Shown piece by piece: positions 63,103 to 64,000 of a DNA stretch of 64,000 nt (the stretch's first letter is position 1; every line of letters begins with the position of its first letter). The stretch is from Gemmatimonadota bacterium. Lineage in GTDB: Bacteria; Gemmatimonadota; Gemmatimonadetes; Gemmatimonadales; Gemmatimonadaceae. Made by a program: the position numbers and the translations under genes. The stretch lies in assembly GCA_003134685.1 (NCBI GenBank), contig PLCA01000009.1:124001-188000 (forward strand), written 5' to 3'. The notes under the pieces were generated by a model. That model ran no database searches and had not been told where the DNA came from. It worked only from the letters and a program-made list of their open reading frames with translations.

Positions 63103-63693
63103 GTGAGCATCTCTCGCCGCCAGTTCGTTCTTGGGATCCCCGCGCTTCTCGGGGCGGCGGCGTTTCCGCGGAAAATCCGCGCGGCGCAGGTGGCCGTGCA
63201 GACCTTCAACGGCCCGATGGCGGACGCGAACGATGTCTACCGGCCGGTGACGCTCCCAACCAAGCCCGGTGCGCGGGCGTCGATGACCGATGCCCAGCGC
63301 GACGATCTCGAGCACCAGATCCATTGCCAGTGCGGTTGCAACCTCGACGTCTACACCTGCCGCACAACCGATTTCTCGTGCAGCGTCTCGCCCGCGATGC
63401 ACGCCGACGTGATGGGTCTCGTCGCTGGCGGCCACAGCGCGCAGGAGATTCTGAACGCGTTCAGGGCGGCGTACGGCGAGAAAGTTCTGATGGCGCCGCT
63501 GAGAAGCGGATTCAATCTCGTCGGCTACACGATGCCCTTCATCGCGCTCGGCACGGGTGCCGTGATCGTAGCGGCACTTATCAAGCGTTGGAAATCGCGC
63601 GCACCTCCGGTCGCGCCCGTGGATCCGCATCATCTCGACGCCACCGCGGGAGAGCTCGCGGAGCTCGATGCGGCGGTGAGGCGCGACGAATGA
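63103..63693 (+). CDS. ccmH: CcmH-like cytochrome c maturation thiol-reductase protein, Tat-type signal
   Basis: 196 aa from GTG 63103 after GGAG. The N-terminus has a twin-arginine signal (SISRRQFVLGIPALLGAAAF). Residues ~75-150 form the CcmH three-helix fold with a Cys cluster HCQCGCNLDVYTC in place of the usual L-R-C-x-x-C, and MHADVMGLVAGGHSAQEILN typical of CcmH. One transmembrane helix (YTMPFIALGTGAVIVAALI) closes the domain. It reduces apocytochrome CxxCH. ATG 63076 is an alternative start inside ccmF. The stop overlaps the next gene (ATGA). Confidence 0.88.
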   Translation: MSISRRQFVLGIPALLGAAAFPRKIRAAQVAVQTFNGPMADANDVYRPVTLPTKPGARASMTDAQRDDLEHQIHCQCGCNLDVYTCRTTDFSCSVSPAMHADVMGLVAGGHSAQEILNAFRAAYGEKVLMAPLRSGFNLVGYTMPFIALGTGAVIVAALIKRWKSRAPPVAPVDPHHLDATAGELAELDAAVRRDE

Positions 63694-64000
63694 CGGCGCT
63701 CTTCATCGGCACCGCGCTCGCGGTTGCGTCGTTGTGCTTCGTGCTGTATCCGCTCTATCGCGCTGACGTGTCCACGGTACCACGCGCATCGGCAGCCGGG
63801 AGAAATCGTCAGAGCCGAGCGGTTGAAGCCCTGCGCGAGCTGGAGTTCGATCGGGAGACCGGGAAAATCTCCGACTCCGATTACGAGCCGTTGAAAGCGC
63901 GCTACACGTCGCAGGCGCTGGTGGTGATGCGCGCCGGTGGCGCGCCCGTCTGCGAGAATTGCGGGCCGAGGTCCGAGGCGGACGCGGAGTTCTGCTCCAA
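63690..64000 (+). CDS. CcmI-like cytochrome c biogenesis protein with zinc-ribbon segment (3-prime truncated by window end)
   Basis: 103 complete codons before the window ends. An N-terminal membrane segment (LFIGTALAVASLCFVLYPLY) is followed by the CcmI-type motif ALRELEFDRETGKISDSDYE and a run of residues to VVMRAGGAPVCENCGPRSEA, with two C-x-x-C-like pairs (CENC, then FC at the edge) suggesting a zinc ribbon. CcmI proteins present apocytochrome to CcmF/H. It overlaps ccmH by 4 bp. The missing C-terminus prevents full assignment. Confidence 0.75.
   Translation, partial: MTALFIGTALAVASLCFVLYPLYRADVSTVPRASAAGRNRQSRAVEALRELEFDRETGKISDSDYEPLKARYTSQALVVMRAGGAPVCENCGPRSEADAEFCS

Overview
The window is GC-rich chromosomal DNA from a Gram-negative (diderm) bacterium. 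It carries outer-membrane beta-barrel proteins, lipoproteins, Tat-exported sugar enzymes, a System I cytochrome c maturation cluster and the origin-associated genes recF, dciA and gyrB. The mix of DUF5916, DUF1080, Tat-tagged Gfo/Idh/MocA and AP-endonuclease-type proteins together with a bifunctional chorismate mutase/prephenate dehydrogenase suggests Gemmatimonadota or a neighbour. That placement is inference; no rRNA gene is present to settle it.

Layout. 0-1.2 kb: partial GNAT acetyltransferase and a VOC protein. 1.2-9.2 kb: a hexuronate catabolic operon on the minus strand (kdgK, uxuA, MFS transporter, DUF1080 lipoprotein, Tat-exported oxidoreductase, uxaC), most genes overlapping by 4 bp, with a divergent SDR dehydrogenase. 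Together these take glucuronate/galacturonate via mannonate to 2-keto-3-deoxygluconate-6-phosphate. 9.2-31.2 kb: mixed housekeeping and envelope genes: cupredoxin, CM-TyrA, DUF5916 outer-membrane protein, aspartyl proteases, carboxylesterase, soluble histidine kinase next to an ABC-2 transporter, and an EXORDIUM-like secreted protein cluster.

31.6-46.6 kb is a defence and genome-plasticity island. It holds a SecB-like chaperone overlapping a possible MazF-fold toxin gene, a second MazF/PemK-like frame without a normal start codon, a type I restriction-modification system (hsdM-hsdS-hsdR), a TIR protein with a C-terminal hydrophobic segment, and an unrecognised two-gene operon (221 aa + 944 aa helical protein). 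Decayed fragments of genes that are intact elsewhere in the window lie between them: a frameshifted LURP-one-like paralogue, a further 5-prime fragment of that family, an internal gyrB fragment and a gyrB 3-prime-end fragment. No integrase, transposase or tRNA was seen, so the fragments are the main trace of how the island formed.

46.8-57.1 kb: core replication genes gyrB, dciA and recF, interspersed with a lipoprotein, an NAD(P)-binding protein, MtfA-like peptidase, OsmC protein, enoyl-CoA hydratase and topoisomerase IB. A 466-bp gene-free stretch here contains a 16-bp perfect inverted repeat. 57.1-64 kb: glycerol kinase with an unusual Lys/Ala-rich tail, a DUF2279-like protein, an NTF2-like lipoprotein, then ccmE (Cys-type), a cupin lipoprotein, ccmF, ccmH and the start of a ccmI-like gene that runs off the window.

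The strongest candidates for something undescribed are the 42.9-46.4 kb two-gene operon and the 31.6-32.9 kb chaperone/toxin-like pair.
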